From contig NZ_CP059572.1 in the NCBI RefSeq assembly GCF_019175365.1, positions 6,634,001 through 6,698,000 on the forward strand: DNA of 64,000 bases, read 5' to 3'. This stretch comes from Actinomadura graeca (GTDB taxonomy: Bacteria; Actinomycetota; Actinomycetes; Streptosporangiales; Streptosporangiaceae). The position numbers and the translations under genes were made by a program. Below, piece by piece: positions 50,640 through 59,964 of the stretch (position 1 is the first letter of the stretch; each line of letters begins with the position of its first letter). The notes beneath the pieces were generated by a model, which worked only from the letters and a program-made list of their open reading frames with translations, was not told where the DNA came from and did no database searches.

Positions 50640-51404
50640 TCAGCCCTCCATCCGGCGCATCACGGCGTGGACCTGGTCGATCGTGGGCGAGGCGAGCCCG
50701 TGCACGATCATCCCGTCGGCCAGGAACAGCACCCGGTCGGCGTACGCGGCGGCCGCCGGATCGTGCGTCACCATGATCACCGTCTGCCCGTGGTCGTCCA
50801 CGGCCGTGCGCAGGAACCCCAGCACCTCGGCCCCCGAGCGGGAGTCGAGGTTGCCGGTCGGCTCGTCGGCGAACAGCACCTCGGGGCGGGTGAGCAGCGC
50901 CCGCGCCACCGCGACCCGCTGCTGCTGCCCGCCCGACAGCTCGCCCGGCCGGTGCGAGAGCCGCTCGCGCAGGCCCAGCGCGTCCACGATCGTGTCGAAC
51001 CACCGGCGGTCCGCGCGCCGGTTGCCGAGCCGCCCGGTCAGCAGGATGTTCTCCTCCGCCGTCAGCATCGGCAGCAGGTTGAAGGACTGGAAGACGAAGC
51101 CGAGCCGGTCGCGGCGCAGCTTGGTCAGCCGGGTGCGCGACAGCGCGGTGATCTCGACGTCGCCGATGCGGACCGTCCCGGAGGTGACGGTGTCCAGCCC
51201 GGCCAGGCAGTGCAGGAACGTCGACTTGCCCGACCCGGACGGTCCCATGATCGCGGTGAACCGGCCGCGGGCGAACGCCGCGGAGACGCCGCGCAGCGCG
51301 GTCACGGCGCCGTCGCCCGTCCCGTAGGACTTGACGAGGTCGGACGCGACGGCCACGGGTTCGCCGACGTGCCCGGCGGCCGGGGCGGGGGTTGTCTGCA
51401 TCAT
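50640..51404 (-). CDS. ABC transporter ATP-binding protein (MacB/LolD-like)
   Basis: 254 residues. Walker A GPSGSGKST, Q-loop FVFQSFNLLPMLTAEEN, signature LSGGQQQRVAVARALL, Walker B VLFADEPTGNLD and H-switch VTHDPAAAAYADRVLFLADG (in part) make a standard MacB/LolD ATPase. It works with the permease encoded just downstream. The system probably exports a lipid, peptide or antibiotic; no substrate-specific neighbour is visible. Confidence 0.92.
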   Translation of the reverse strand: MMQTTPAPAAGHVGEPVAVASDLVKSYGTGDGAVTALRGVSAAFARGRFTAIMGPSGSGKSTFLHCLAGLDTVTSGTVRIGDVEITALSRTRLTKLRRDRLGFVFQSFNLLPMLTAEENILLTGRLGNRRADRRWFDTIVDALGLRERLSHRPGELSGGQQQRVAVARALLTRPEVLFADEPTGNLDSRSGAEVLGFLRTAVDDHGQTVIMVTHDPAAAAYADRVLFLADGMIVHGLASPTIDQVHAVMRRMEG

Positions 51405-51481
51405 GCCTCAAGCCAACCGCCGCACGCCCCCCGCCCACATTGGCGCGGACTCCAGAGTCGCGGGTGGGGGCAGCCCCACCC

Positions 51482-52267
51482 TCAGCGCCCCTGGAAGGTG
51501 GGCCGCTCCTTCTTCAGGAACGCCTCCGTGGCGTTGTGGTGGTCGCCGGTGGCCTCGCACTCGTCCTGGAGGACGGCCTCCCTCTCCAGCGCGGAGGCCA
51601 GGTCGCTCGTGGCCGCGTGGTCGAGCGCCGCCTTGACGGCGCCGTAGGCGACGGTCGGCCCCGATGCCAGGCGCCGGGCCAGCTCCACGGACGCGGGGGC
51701 CAGCTCGTCCGCCGGGACGACGCGGTTCACCAGCCCGAGCTCCAGCGCCTCCGGGGCCTTCACCGGCTCGGCGAGCAGCAGCAGCTCCGCCGCCTTGGCG
51801 CGGCCGACGAGGCGTTGCAGCGTCCACGACATGCCGCTGTCGGGGGCGAGCCCGATCCCGGTGAACGCGGTGGCGAACCGGGCCCCGTCGGACGCGATGA
51901 TCAGGTCGCAGGCGAACGCCAGCGACGCCCCGGCGCCCGCCGCGACGCCGTTCACGGCCGCGACGACCGGCTTGGCCATGCGTGTGATCCCCAGCACGAT
52001 GGGGTTGTAGTGGCGGCGGACGGTGTCGTCCAGGCCCTTGCCCGCCGCGAGGTTGTCGGCGTGCTCGCGCAGGTCCTGACCTGCGCAGAAGGCCCGTCCG
52101 GCGCCCGTGAGGATCACCGCCCTCGCCGAGGGGTCGGCGGCGGCGCGCCGGACGGTCGCGCGCAGCGCCTCCTTCATCTCCCCGGTCAGCGAATTCATGC
52201 CGTCCGGGCGGTTGAGCGTGATGGTGGCCACACCGTCGGACACGTCGTACAACACGGTCTCGGACAT
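51482..52267 (-). CDS. Enoyl-CoA hydratase/isomerase (crotonase family, PaaG-like)
   Basis: 261 residues; ATG at 52265-52267. The CoA/oxyanion segments are ITLNRPDGMNSLTGEM, LTGAGRAFCAGQDLREH and VVAAVNGVAAGAGASLAFAC. In the active site the first Glu of hydratases is replaced by Asp (PDSGMSWTL), as in PaaG-type 1,2-epoxyphenylacetyl-CoA isomerases. So isomerase action on a ring-oxygenated or unsaturated acyl-CoA is likelier than simple hydration. No paa genes are nearby. Confidence 0.88.
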   Translation of the reverse strand: MSETVLYDVSDGVATITLNRPDGMNSLTGEMKEALRATVRRAAADPSARAVILTGAGRAFCAGQDLREHADNLAAGKGLDDTVRRHYNPIVLGITRMAKPVVAAVNGVAAGAGASLAFACDLIIASDGARFATAFTGIGLAPDSGMSWTLQRLVGRAKAAELLLLAEPVKAPEALELGLVNRVVPADELAPASVELARRLASGPTVAYGAVKAALDHAATSDLASALEREAVLQDECEATGDHHNATEAFLKKERPTFQGR

Positions 52268-52474
52268 CGCCGTCCTTCCCTTCCGAGGAGATCCTTTCAC
52301 AGGCGGCGAAGGGGCCTCTGATCTCGGACTTCCGATCTGGAGGCTGATCGTTACCACTTCGCGCCCGGAAGACGAGATAATGGACCACTACTGATGACGC
52401 GAATGCGACCGGCGGCCCCGTGGCCAACGGTGCCCGGAGGCCCCAGCGGCCCTAGGCAGGAAGGGGATGCACGC

Positions 52475-52642
52475 ATGGCGGCGATGAAGCCGCGGACGGG
52501 AGACGGTCCGCTCGAAGTGACCAAGGAGGGGCGCGGAATCGTCATGCGGGTCCCGCTAGAGGGCGGTGGCCGCCTTGTGGTCGAGCTCTCGGCCGACGAG
52601 GCGAAGGAGCTCGGCGAGGCCCTCAAGGAAGTCGTGGGCTGA
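52475..52642 (+). CDS. DUF3117 protein
   Basis: 55 residues, a complete and typical family member: MAAMKPRTGDGPLEVTKEGR followed by GIVMRVPLEGGGRLVVELSA. The ATG follows AGGAAGGGG. DUF3117 proteins (Rv1211-like) are among the most conserved small actinobacterial proteins and have no known activity; a basic start and beta-rich middle suggest nucleic-acid or protein binding. Upstream lies a 207-bp gap to the divergent enoyl-CoA hydratase. Confidence 0.92.
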   Translation: MAAMKPRTGDGPLEVTKEGRGIVMRVPLEGGGRLVVELSADEAKELGEALKEVVG

Positions 52643-52756
52643 CGGCTCCGCCCTTCCCTGCTTGAGGTGACGGTCCCGGCGGAACCGCCGGGACCCTCGC
52701 CGTTCCAGGACGCGTCACCACACCGCCCGCCGACCACACAGGGGGAACCGACCGCC

Positions 52757-54220
52757 ATGCCCATCGAGACCCGTATCCGCGGCGCCGCCGGCACCGTCTC
52801 GCAGACCGCGGTCGAGCTCGGGGCCGAGGTGGTCGCGGTGCCCGTCCGCTCCGGGCCCGCCGCCCCGGCCGCCGAGGTCGCGGCCACGCTGCCGTTCACG
52901 CTGGACGAGCTGCTCGCGCTGCACAGGGCCAAGGGCGAGCCGGGCGAGATCGTGTCCGTCCCCGTCCGGGTGGGCGGGCAGGTCCGCGAGCTGCTGCTGT
53001 ACGGGGTGGGCGAGGCGTCCCCGGCCGACCTGCGCAGGGCCGGCGCGGCGCTCGCCCGCCGGGGCCGCGGACGGGCCGCCCTGGTCGCGGGCGTCCCGGA
53101 CGGCGACCTCGCCGCGTTCGTCGAGGGCGCGCTGCTCGCCTGCTACGGCTTCACGATCGGCGCGCCGTCGCCGAAGGGCCCGCTGGGCACCCTGGCCGTG
53201 CTGACCGAGGCCGGGCCGGAGTCCGACGCCCCGGCGATCGCGCGCGGCACCGCCCGCGCGCAGGCCACCGCGTTCGCCCGCGACCTCGCCAACACGCCCT
53301 CCGGTGAGAAGGACCCCTCCTGGCTCGCCGGGCAGGCGGCGCGGGCCGCGGACGGCGCCGGTGTCACCGTCCGCGTCCGCGACGAGAAGGAACTGGCCGA
53401 GGGCGGCTTCGGGGGCCTGCTGGCCGTCGGCGCCGGGTCCGCGCGGCCGCCGCGGCTGATCGAGCTGTCCTACGTCCCCGAGGGGAAGCCCGAGCGGCAC
53501 GTCGTCCTGGTCGGGAAGGGCATCACGTTCGACAGCGGCGGCCTGTCGCTGAAGCCCAACGACAACATGAAGACGATGAAGACCGACATGGCGGGCGGCG
53601 GTGCGGTCATCGCCGTCATGGGCGCGCTGCGCGCCCTCGGCGTCCGCGCGCGCGTCACCGGCCTGGTCGCGGCGGCCGAGAACATGCCGTCCGGATCGTC
53701 CATGCGCCCCGGCGACGTGATCGCCCACTTCGGCGGGAAGACGTCGGAGGTGCTCAACACCGACGCCGAGGGGCGGCTCGTCCTCGCCGACGCGCTCGCC
53801 TACGCCCACGCCGAGCTCGACCCCGACGTCATCGTGGACGTGGCGACCCTCACCGGCGCCGCCAAGGTCGCCCTCGGGCTGAAGACGGGGGCGCTGTTCG
53901 CCAACGACGACGCCCTCGCCGCCGCGCTGACCGGTGCCGGGCGCTCGGCGGGCGAGCCGCTGTGGCGGCTGCCCCTCGTCGAGGACTACCGCGCCGCCAT
54001 CGACTCCGACGTCGCCGACATCAACAACATCGGCCGCGGCGGCTACGGCGGCGGCTCCATCACCGCCGCGCTGTTCCTGCGCGAGTTCGTCGGCGGCCGC
54101 CCCTGGGCGCACCTGGACGTCGCCGGACCCGGCCGGTCCACCTTCGAGGACGCCGAGATCACCCGCGGCGCCACCGGCTTCGGCACCCGCCTCCTGCTGG
54201 AATGGCTGACCCCCGCCTGA
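52757..54220 (+). CDS. pepA: Leucyl aminopeptidase (M17)
   Basis: 487 residues; ATG after GGGGGAA. The N-terminal macro-like domain (1-165) is followed by the catalytic domain. VGKGITFDSGGLSLKPNDNM holds the metal Lys and Asp, MKTDMAGG the Asp, VLNTDAEGRLVLADALAYA the signature Asp, Glu and Arg. It releases N-terminal residues from peptides in the cytoplasm as a hexamer with two metals. No feature suggests the DNA-binding role of E. coli PepA. Confidence 0.93.
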   Translation: MPIETRIRGAAGTVSQTAVELGAEVVAVPVRSGPAAPAAEVAATLPFTLDELLALHRAKGEPGEIVSVPVRVGGQVRELLLYGVGEASPADLRRAGAALARRGRGRAALVAGVPDGDLAAFVEGALLACYGFTIGAPSPKGPLGTLAVLTEAGPESDAPAIARGTARAQATAFARDLANTPSGEKDPSWLAGQAARAADGAGVTVRVRDEKELAEGGFGGLLAVGAGSARPPRLIELSYVPEGKPERHVVLVGKGITFDSGGLSLKPNDNMKTMKTDMAGGGAVIAVMGALRALGVRARVTGLVAAAENMPSGSSMRPGDVIAHFGGKTSEVLNTDAEGRLVLADALAYAHAELDPDVIVDVATLTGAAKVALGLKTGALFANDDALAAALTGAGRSAGEPLWRLPLVEDYRAAIDSDVADINNIGRGGYGGGSITAALFLREFVGGRPWAHLDVAGPGRSTFEDAEITRGATGFGTRLLLEWLTPA

Positions 54221-54240
54221 CCGTCCCGGCGGCGGATCGC

Positions 54241-54271
54241 CCGAAACTTTTCGGACTTTCGGCAATCCGAA
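54241..54271. promoter_or_regulatory. Nested palindromes before sigK
   Basis: CCGAAA-CT-TTTCGG (54241-54254) is a perfect palindrome and TTCGG-CAAT-CCGAA (54258-54271) follows. They could end pepA transcription or be an operator for the sigma-factor gene 26 bp downstream. Confidence 0.45.
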
Positions 54272-54296
54272 CGGCGCCGGGAGACGAACTACAAGT

Positions 54297-54899
54297 GTGG
54301 ACACCAGTCACGTGCGGCCTCTGAGGCCCCGGCACCGGGCTCGTCCGGCGGATCCGCCGGACGAGCCCGGTGCGCTGCTCGACCAGGTCGCCCGGGGCGA
54401 CGAGGCGGCGTTCGCGCGGATCTACGACCTCGTGTCGGCGCCCGTGTACGGGCTGGTCCTGCGTGTGCTGCGCGACCCCGCGCAGTCGGAGGAGGTGGCC
54501 CAGGAGGTCCTGGTCGAGCTGTGGCGCACCGCCTCCCGGTTCGACCCCGAGCGGGGGAGCGCGATGTCGTGGGTGCTGACCCTCGCGCATCGCCGCGCCG
54601 TCGACCGGGTCCGCTCGGCACAGGCGGCGGCCGACCGTGAGGAGCGCGCCCACCGGGCGTCGGTGCCCGCGTTCGACGAGGTCGCCGAGGAGGTGGAGAC
54701 GCGGATGGAACGCGAACGGGTCCGGCGCTGCCTGGGCGGCCTGACCGAGCTGCAACGGGAGTCCGTGACCCTCGCCTACTACGGCGGCTACACCTACCGG
54801 GAGGTCTCCGAGCTCCTGAAGGTGTCGCTCGGGACGGTGAAGACACGGATGCGCGACGGGTTGATCAGAATGCGCGACTGCCTGGGGGTGGACCGATGA
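54297..54899 (+). CDS. sigK: ECF sigma factor, SigK-like
   Basis: 200 residues; GTG start. Region 2 (RIYDLVSAPVYGLVLRVLRD, AQEVLVELWRTASRFDPERG) and region 4 (LTELQRESVTLAYYGGYTYR, EVSELLKVSLGTVKTRMRDG) are intact. The 4-bp ATGA overlap with an RskA-type anti-sigma gene identifies the SigK-RskA pair, which controls envelope and redox-sensitive secreted proteins in mycobacteria. Activity should be released by proteolysis of RskA. Confidence 0.9.
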   Translation: MDTSHVRPLRPRHRARPADPPDEPGALLDQVARGDEAAFARIYDLVSAPVYGLVLRVLRDPAQSEEVAQEVLVELWRTASRFDPERGSAMSWVLTLAHRRAVDRVRSAQAAADREERAHRASVPAFDEVAEEVETRMERERVRRCLGGLTELQRESVTLAYYGGYTYREVSELLKVSLGTVKTRMRDGLIRMRDCLGVDR

Positions 54900-55636
54900 G
54901 CCACGCCTCGCCGACCGTCCACGCCCTGTCCGGCGCCTACGCGCTCGACGGGCTGTCGGAGGATGAACGGCGCCGGTTCGAGGACCACCTCGGCCGGTGC
55001 GGAGACTGCGCGCTGGAAGTGCGCGGCCTCCAGGAGACCGCGGCGCGCCTGGGAGCGGCCGCCGCGGTCTCCGCGCCGCCCCGGATGCGCTCCCGCGTCC
55101 TCGTCGAGGTCGCGCGGACCCGCCAGGTGGCCCCCCACCAGGCGATGCCCCGCCCGGAACCACGGCCCCACCGGCGGACGGGGCGCGTCCTCCCGCGGCT
55201 GCTCACCGTGGCCGCCGCGGCCTGCCTCGCCGTCGCCGTCGCGCTCGGCGTCCTCGCCCAACGCGCCGACGAGCGCGCCGACCGCCTCCAGGCCCGGCAG
55301 GAACTGGTCGCGTCCGTCCTGACGGCCCCGGACGCGCGGGCCGTCACCGGGCACGTCAGGCGGGGCGGGCAGGGCACCGTCGTGGTGTCGCGGCGGCTGG
55401 ACAAGGCCGTGGTGGTGCTCGCCGGGCTCCCGTCCGTCTCCGCCGCCCGGACCTACGAGCTGTGGCTGCTCGGGGACGGCGCGCCCCGCCCGGCCGGGCT
55501 GACGGAGGGCGCGTCGGGACCGGTGCTCCTGGACGGCATCGGGGCCGCGACCCAGGTCGGGCTCACGATCGAGCCGGCCGCCGGGTCGGCCGCGCCCACC
55601 ACGCCCCCGATCTTCGCCGCGGCCCTGCCCGCCTGA
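54896..55636 (+). CDS. rskA: Anti-sigma-K factor RskA
   Basis: 246 residues. An N-terminal anti-sigma domain with HLGRCGDC (HxxxCxxC zinc motif, about 32-39) is followed by a TM helix near 100-120 (LLTVAAAACLAVAVALGVLA). The outer RskA domain holds VVVLAGLPSVSAARTYELWL and a GLTIEPAAGS end. It holds SigK at the membrane until signals cause regulated proteolysis. Translation is coupled to sigK. Confidence 0.9.
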   Translation: MSHASPTVHALSGAYALDGLSEDERRRFEDHLGRCGDCALEVRGLQETAARLGAAAAVSAPPRMRSRVLVEVARTRQVAPHQAMPRPEPRPHRRTGRVLPRLLTVAAAACLAVAVALGVLAQRADERADRLQARQELVASVLTAPDARAVTGHVRRGGQGTVVVSRRLDKAVVVLAGLPSVSAARTYELWLLGDGAPRPAGLTEGASGPVLLDGIGAATQVGLTIEPAAGSAAPTTPPIFAAALPA

Positions 55637-55701
55637 CCGCCGCGCCTCCCGACCGCCGCGCCTCCCGGTCACCGTGCCTCCGGGGGCACCGGGCCTGCCG
55701 G

Positions 55702-56331
55702 TCACCGGGCGCGCCGGTCGATCAGCGGGACCGGACGCCGCCGCCGCGCCTGCCTGACGATCTGCGGCAGCCGCGCGTCCCAGCCCGGCTCCACCGCGAA
55801 GCACCACGCGGCCGCCTCCACCGTCGCCGGGACGTCCCGCATGGTCAGCGCCACGAGCCGGGGCCGCTCGGCGGTGCGGGCCATCTCCGCGAGCTCCGCC
55901 GTCGGCAGGAACACCACGTAGTCCTGCTCGGCGCCGCGCCCCCGCGCCGCGCTCCGCCGCAGCGCCGTGATCGCCGTCACCTCCGCCCAGGGCAGGACGC
56001 GCCCGGCCGCGCGCGGCAGCGGCCAGCGCGCGGGCCGCCGCACGCCGTCGGCGTCGAGGACCAGGACGGGCCGCCGCGCGAGCATGCCGCCCGCCGACAG
56101 CAGCAGGCCCGTGCCGAACAGCGCGGCGCCCGCCAGCCCGAGCAGCAGGAACGCCAGGCTGCCGACGCCCGTCCCGCGCATGACGGCCCCGGCGACGAAC
56201 CCCGCCGAGGCCAGGAAGAGGATCAGCACCGCGACGAGCTGCCGGACGGCCCACCAGGTCACCCGGTTCCTTACCGCGAAGACCTCGCCGGACGTGCCGC
56301 CCCCGGCGCCCGTCCCGCCGGTACGGTCCAT
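55702..56331 (-). CDS. Two-TM membrane protein with PH-like (STM3941/YcxB-type) domain
   Basis: 209 residues; ATG at 56329-56331. Gly-rich start, then two TM helices ([20 protein letters not shown] and [20 protein letters not shown]), then a beta domain [35 protein letters not shown] and [16 protein letters not shown], resembling bacterial PH folds. It is the second gene after the O-methyltransferase on the same strand, 8 bp apart. Function unknown. Confidence 0.68.
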   Translation of the reverse strand: MDRTGGTGAGGGTSGEVFAVRNRVTWWAVRQLVAVLILFLASAGFVAGAVMRGTGVGSLAFLLLGLAGAALFGTGLLLSAGGMLARRPVLVLDADGVRRPARWPLPRAAGRVLPWAEVTAITALRRSAARGRGAEQDYVVFLPTAELAEMARTAERPRLVALTMRDVPATVEAAAWCFAVEPGWDARLPQIVRQARRRRPVPLIDRRAR

Positions 56332-56339
56332 CCCGGGGG

Positions 56340-56942
56340 TCAGTCCCGCTTCACCGCGCACAGCAGGCCGTCGCCCACCGGGACCAGCAGCGGCACCAGC
56401 CGCTCGTCCTCGCGGATCATCCGGTGCGTCTCGCGGATCGCCTCGGTCTCCGGGTCGCGCCGGTCGGGATCGGCGACCCGGTCGCCCCACAGCGCGTTGT
56501 CGAACGCGACCACGCCGCCCGGCCGCAGCAGCCGCAGCGCCGCCGTCAGGTACTCGGGGTACTCCTGCTTCACCGCGTCGCAGAACACCATGTCGTAGGC
56601 GCCGTCGGTGAGCCTCGGCAGCACCTCCAGCGCCCGTCCGACGATCATGCGGGTGCGGGACGACCCCAGCCCCGCCTCCCGGTAGGCCAGCTTCGCCAGC
56701 CGCTGGTGCTCGGGCTCGACGTCCACACTGGTGAGCACGGCGTCCTTGACCATGCCGCGCAGCAGCCAGACCCCGGACACGCCGCAGCCCGAGCCGATCT
56801 CCACCACGTGCCGGGCGCCGATCAACGTCGTGAGGAAGCGCAGCGCGGCCCCGCCCGCGGGGCCGATCGGCGACGCGCCGATCTCCTCGCCGCGGCGCCG
56901 GGCGGCCACGAGCGGTTCGTCTTCGGGGAGGAATTCCTCCAC
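56340..56942 (-). CDS. O-methyltransferase (family 3, Rv1220c-like)
   Basis: 200 residues from GTG 56940-56942. SAM motif [20 protein letters not shown], acidic [11 protein letters not shown], and metal-binding [13 protein letters not shown] then [12 protein letters not shown] place it with divalent-metal catechol/caffeoyl-CoA O-methyltransferases. It keeps the conserved place beside sigE. Homologous sequence continues upstream in frame ([16 protein letters not shown]) without ATG/GTG/TTG. A strong AGGAGG (56983-56978) lies 5 nt before an in-frame ATC at 56972, so the true start may be a rare ATC or ATT. Confidence 0.88.
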   Translation of the reverse strand: MEEFLPEDEPLVAARRRGEEIGASPIGPAGGAALRFLTTLIGARHVVEIGSGCGVSGVWLLRGMVKDAVLTSVDVEPEHQRLAKLAYREAGLGSSRTRMIVGRALEVLPRLTDGAYDMVFCDAVKQEYPEYLTAALRLLRPGGVVAFDNALWGDRVADPDRRDPETEAIRETHRMIREDERLVPLLVPVGDGLLCAVKRD

Positions 56943-57031
56943 GTAGGCCAGGGTGGCCTGAATGGCGTCGATGGCTGCCTCCTCGCGGGACCCCCGCCTG
57001 GCTCATGCTGGAAAGACCATATCGCTGACAG

Positions 57032-57057
57032 GGAACCATCTGGAGTGTCAGCGCGTT
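57032..57057 (+). promoter_or_regulatory. ECF-type promoter before sigE
   Basis: GGAAC (57032-57036), 17 bp, CGTT (57054-57057) match the -35/-10 of SigE-type ECF promoters. It lies about 138 bp before the sigE ATG, so sigE may activate itself. Confidence 0.6.
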
Positions 57058-57194
57058 CTAACCAGCGACGGAGCACATCACCCCGATGGGCCGAGTCGCA
57101 GAACAGAGTCGGTTCAGAACCGCCCCAGCCCAGGCGAGACCGTGCCGTTCCAAGGTGGAGACCTTGGCCCACGAGAGAGGAACAGCCCGGCACC

Positions 57195-57935
57195 ATGGGA
57201 GTCGCAGCACTGAGTTTTAGAGGCGCTGTGGGGGTCGGCCCCAGGCAGGGGCTGGGGAACGCAGCGCGCACGCGCGAGAACGCACCCGAGGCCGAATGGG
57301 CGCCGCCGTCCTGGGACGAGGTCGTCCGCGAGCATTCGGCGCGTGTCTACCGCCTCGCCTACCGGCTCACCGGCAACCAGCACGACGCCGAGGACCTCAC
57401 GCAGGAGGTCTTCGTCCGCGTGTTCCGTTCGCTGTCGAACTACACGCCCGGAACGTTCGAGGGCTGGCTGCACCGGATCACCACGAACCTGTTCCTCGAC
57501 ATGGCGCGCCGCCGCCAGCGGATCCGCTTCGAGGGGCTCGCCGACGACGCCGCCGAGCGCCTCCAGGGCCGCGAGCCCACCCCGGCGCAGGCGTTCGACG
57601 ACAACAACTTCGACGCGGACGTGCAGGCGGCACTCGATGCATTGGCCCCCGAATACCGGGCGGCCGTGGTGCTGTGCGACATCGAGGGCCTGTCCTACGA
57701 GGAGATCTCCGCGACGCTCGGTGTCAAGCTCGGCACCGTGCGCAGCCGGATCCACCGTGGCCGCGCCCAGCTGCGCGCGGCACTGGAGCACCGCGCCCCG
57801 ACGAGAAGGCGCCCCGGTACGAGGAACGAGTACCAGAACGGCCTGCCCGGCGAGGCCGCCGCGGCGGCCGGGACGCACGGCCCGGGTACGGGGAGCGGAT
57901 ACCAGGCGGGTCAGGCGCTCGCGGAGGGCGTGTAA
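57195..57935 (+). CDS. sigE: ECF sigma factor SigE
   Basis: 246 residues; an N-terminal extension of about 45 residues precedes region 2 ([40 protein letters not shown]) and region 4 ([20 protein letters not shown] then [10 protein letters not shown]). A Gly/Ala-rich tail follows. Its neighbours (O-methyltransferase, zinc-finger anti-sigma, htrA, tatB, mrp) are those of mycobacterial sigE, the envelope-stress sigma factor. The long leader has a matching ECF promoter. Confidence 0.92.
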   Translation: MGVAALSFRGAVGVGPRQGLGNAARTRENAPEAEWAPPSWDEVVREHSARVYRLAYRLTGNQHDAEDLTQEVFVRVFRSLSNYTPGTFEGWLHRITTNLFLDMARRRQRIRFEGLADDAAERLQGREPTPAQAFDDNNFDADVQAALDALAPEYRAAVVLCDIEGLSYEEISATLGVKLGTVRSRIHRGRAQLRAALEHRAPTRRRPGTRNEYQNGLPGEAAAAAGTHGPGTGSGYQAGQALAEGV

Positions 57936-58071
57936 GGCAAGCGGCCCGCGCGCGGATCGGGACCGCGCGCGCATGGATGACGACGAGGGGCGGCATGACG
58001 GAGCGAAGCGAGGGCATGAGCGTGGCTCTTGCCGGGGGACGTAGGAGGCCGCTCTCCCGTGAGGAGGGCGT

Positions 58072-58743
58072 GTGAGCTGCCTGGGGGAGAGCCTGACCGC
58101 CCTGGTCGACGGTGAGCTCGGCCACGAGGAGCGCGACCGCGCACTCGCCCACCTCGCGGGCTGCGCCGAGTGCCGGGCCGAGGCGGACGCGCTGCGGCGG
58201 CTCAAGGGCCGGCTGCGGGAGCTGTCCGGACCCTCCGGACCCTCCGGACCCTCCGCACCCGCCGTGACCACCGGATCCGGTGGCGCCGTCGCCGACGACC
58301 TTCCCACCGACGACTTCGTGGCGCGGCTGCGCTCGCTGGCCGGGTCCGCCGGGGCGCCCCCAACCACGCCGCCCGGTCCGTCCGGGCCACCCGGTCCGCC
58401 GGAGTCCTCCCAGAGCGCCCCCGCCCGTCCGCCGCGATCATCACCGCGGGCGGCCAGGCCGTCCGGGGCGGGCCGCCCGCGCGACAACCGCCCGGCGGGC
58501 CGCACCGCCGCCGCCGTGCTCCGCGACCACTCGCGCCGCCGTTACCTGGTGGTGGGCGCCGCGACCCTGTTCATCGGGTTCGGCACCGCCTCCTACGCGG
58601 CCGGCGGGCGCGACGAGCCCGCCGCCGTCACCCCCGCCTTCGACCGGTTCGCCGTCGAGCACGCGCTGACCTCCGGCGACGCGCCGATGACCGACCCGCT
58701 CACCGACCCGGTCAACCAGGTCCAGACGTCCCCGGGACCGTGA
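58072..58743 (+). CDS. rseA: Zinc-finger anti-sigma factor for SigE (RseA-like)
   Basis: 223 residues; GTG after GAGGAGG. The ZAS domain has HLAGCAEC (HxxxCxxC) near residue 24. A Gly-Ser-Pro linker includes a 9-bp-based GPS repeat. A Pro-rich part leads to a TM helix (YLVVGAATLFIGFGTASYAA) near residue 160 and a short outer tail. This TM form is longer than soluble mycobacterial RseA and resembles sigma-E anti-factors controlled by proteolysis. The stop overlaps the next gene as GTGA. Confidence 0.87.
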   Translation: MSCLGESLTALVDGELGHEERDRALAHLAGCAECRAEADALRRLKGRLRELSGPSGPSGPSAPAVTTGSGGAVADDLPTDDFVARLRSLAGSAGAPPTTPPGPSGPPGPPESSQSAPARPPRSSPRAARPSGAGRPRDNRPAGRTAAAVLRDHSRRRYLVVGAATLFIGFGTASYAAGGRDEPAAVTPAFDRFAVEHALTSGDAPMTDPLTDPVNQVQTSPGP

Positions 58744-59849
58744 TCGCGGGCACCGTCACCGGCCGGGCGCGCCGCTGCGCCCTGATGGCCGGCGGGTTCG
58801 TGGGGGCGCTCGCGCTCGCCGGGGCCCTGACCGGCGACGCCGGTCCCGCCCGGGGGGTCCGCAGCGACCCGGGCGCCGTGGGGCTGCTGCGCGCCGCCGC
58901 CGACGCCGCCCGCCGCGTCCCCTACGAGGGCCGGCGCTTCCTCACCACGTGGAACCGCACCCGCTCGGCCACGTCCGAGGCCGGGGTGGCGCACCGGCCG
59001 GGCGAGGGCGCCCGCTACGTGTCCCCGTCGGGCACGGAGGGCTACCGTCCCGAGTCCGCCGCGGGCGAGACCACAGGCTTCACCGCCGCGACGCTGACCC
59101 TGCTGACCCGCAACTACTCGGTCGTACGGGCGGCGGACGCGGCGGTCTGCGGGCGCCGCGCCCGCGTCGTCGAGGCGCGCCGCGCGGACGGCAGCACCGC
59201 CGGGCGGTTCTGGCTCGACTCCGAGACCGGGCTGATGCTGCGGCGCGAGCTGGTGGACGCCACCGGCCGCCGCGTCGTCGCCTCCGGCTTCACCGAGATC
59301 GCCCTGGGAACGCCGTCCGGGGTGCGGACGCAGCTGCACTCCGCGCCGTCCGCCCCGCCCGCCAGGGGGGCCGACCGCACCGACCCCGACATGACGAGCG
59401 CCCCCGCCGCGACCCTGGCGCCCTGGGAGGAGCGGCTCGACCGCGCGCAGCTCGCCGCCCTCCGCGCGGACGGCTGGCCCGTCCCGAAGAGCCTGCCGGG
59501 CAGGCTCACCCTCTACGAGGCCCGCCGTGACAACGGCACCGTCCACCTCAGCTACTCCGACGGCCTGGCGGCCGTGTCCGTCTTCGTCCAGCGCGGGAGC
59601 CTGGACGAGACCCGGTTCATCGGCTGGCAGAAGAGCGCCCGCAGGGGACGGACGGTCTATCGTCGTGAGTCCCTGCGGCGGTGGGCCGTGTCCGCGGGAG
59701 GCGGGTATGTGTCCACGGTCCTCACGGACGTCCCGCAGAGCACCGCCGAGGCGGTCGCCCTGAACCTGCCCCGCGGCGGCACGCCGTTCTGGAAGCGCGT
59801 CGCCAGGGGCTCCCGCCGGCTGGGCTCGGCGGCCAACCCGTTCGGCTGA
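58740..59849 (+). CDS. MucB/RseB-like exported sigma-E regulator
   Basis: 369 residues; GTG overlaps the anti-sigma stop. A signal peptide or anchor (LMAGGFVGALALAGALTGDA) leads to an RseB-like N-terminal domain: AADAARRVPYEGRRFLTTWN, LTLLTRNYSVVRAADAAVCG, RFWLDSETGLMLRRELVDAT. The smaller C-terminal domain (from about 240) has LPGRLTLYEARRDNGTVHLS then YSDGLAAVSVFVQRG. In Gram-negative bacteria RseB shields RseA from proteolysis and senses mislocalised lipids or proteins. The coupling to an anti-sigma gene supports a similar task here. Confidence 0.83.
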   Translation: MIAGTVTGRARRCALMAGGFVGALALAGALTGDAGPARGVRSDPGAVGLLRAAADAARRVPYEGRRFLTTWNRTRSATSEAGVAHRPGEGARYVSPSGTEGYRPESAAGETTGFTAATLTLLTRNYSVVRAADAAVCGRRARVVEARRADGSTAGRFWLDSETGLMLRRELVDATGRRVVASGFTEIALGTPSGVRTQLHSAPSAPPARGADRTDPDMTSAPAATLAPWEERLDRAQLAALRADGWPVPKSLPGRLTLYEARRDNGTVHLSYSDGLAAVSVFVQRGSLDETRFIGWQKSARRGRTVYRRESLRRWAVSAGGGYVSTVLTDVPQSTAEAVALNLPRGGTPFWKRVARGSRRLGSAANPFG

Positions 59850-59964
59850 GCGGCGGTTCCTCTCGGTTCGTCGGTCGGTCACGGGAGGTCTTATGCTCGC
59901 CACATGCCCCGAGGGGCACGATGAGCGCGGATGAAGAGAACCATGCTCGGTAGGAGAGATGGGG

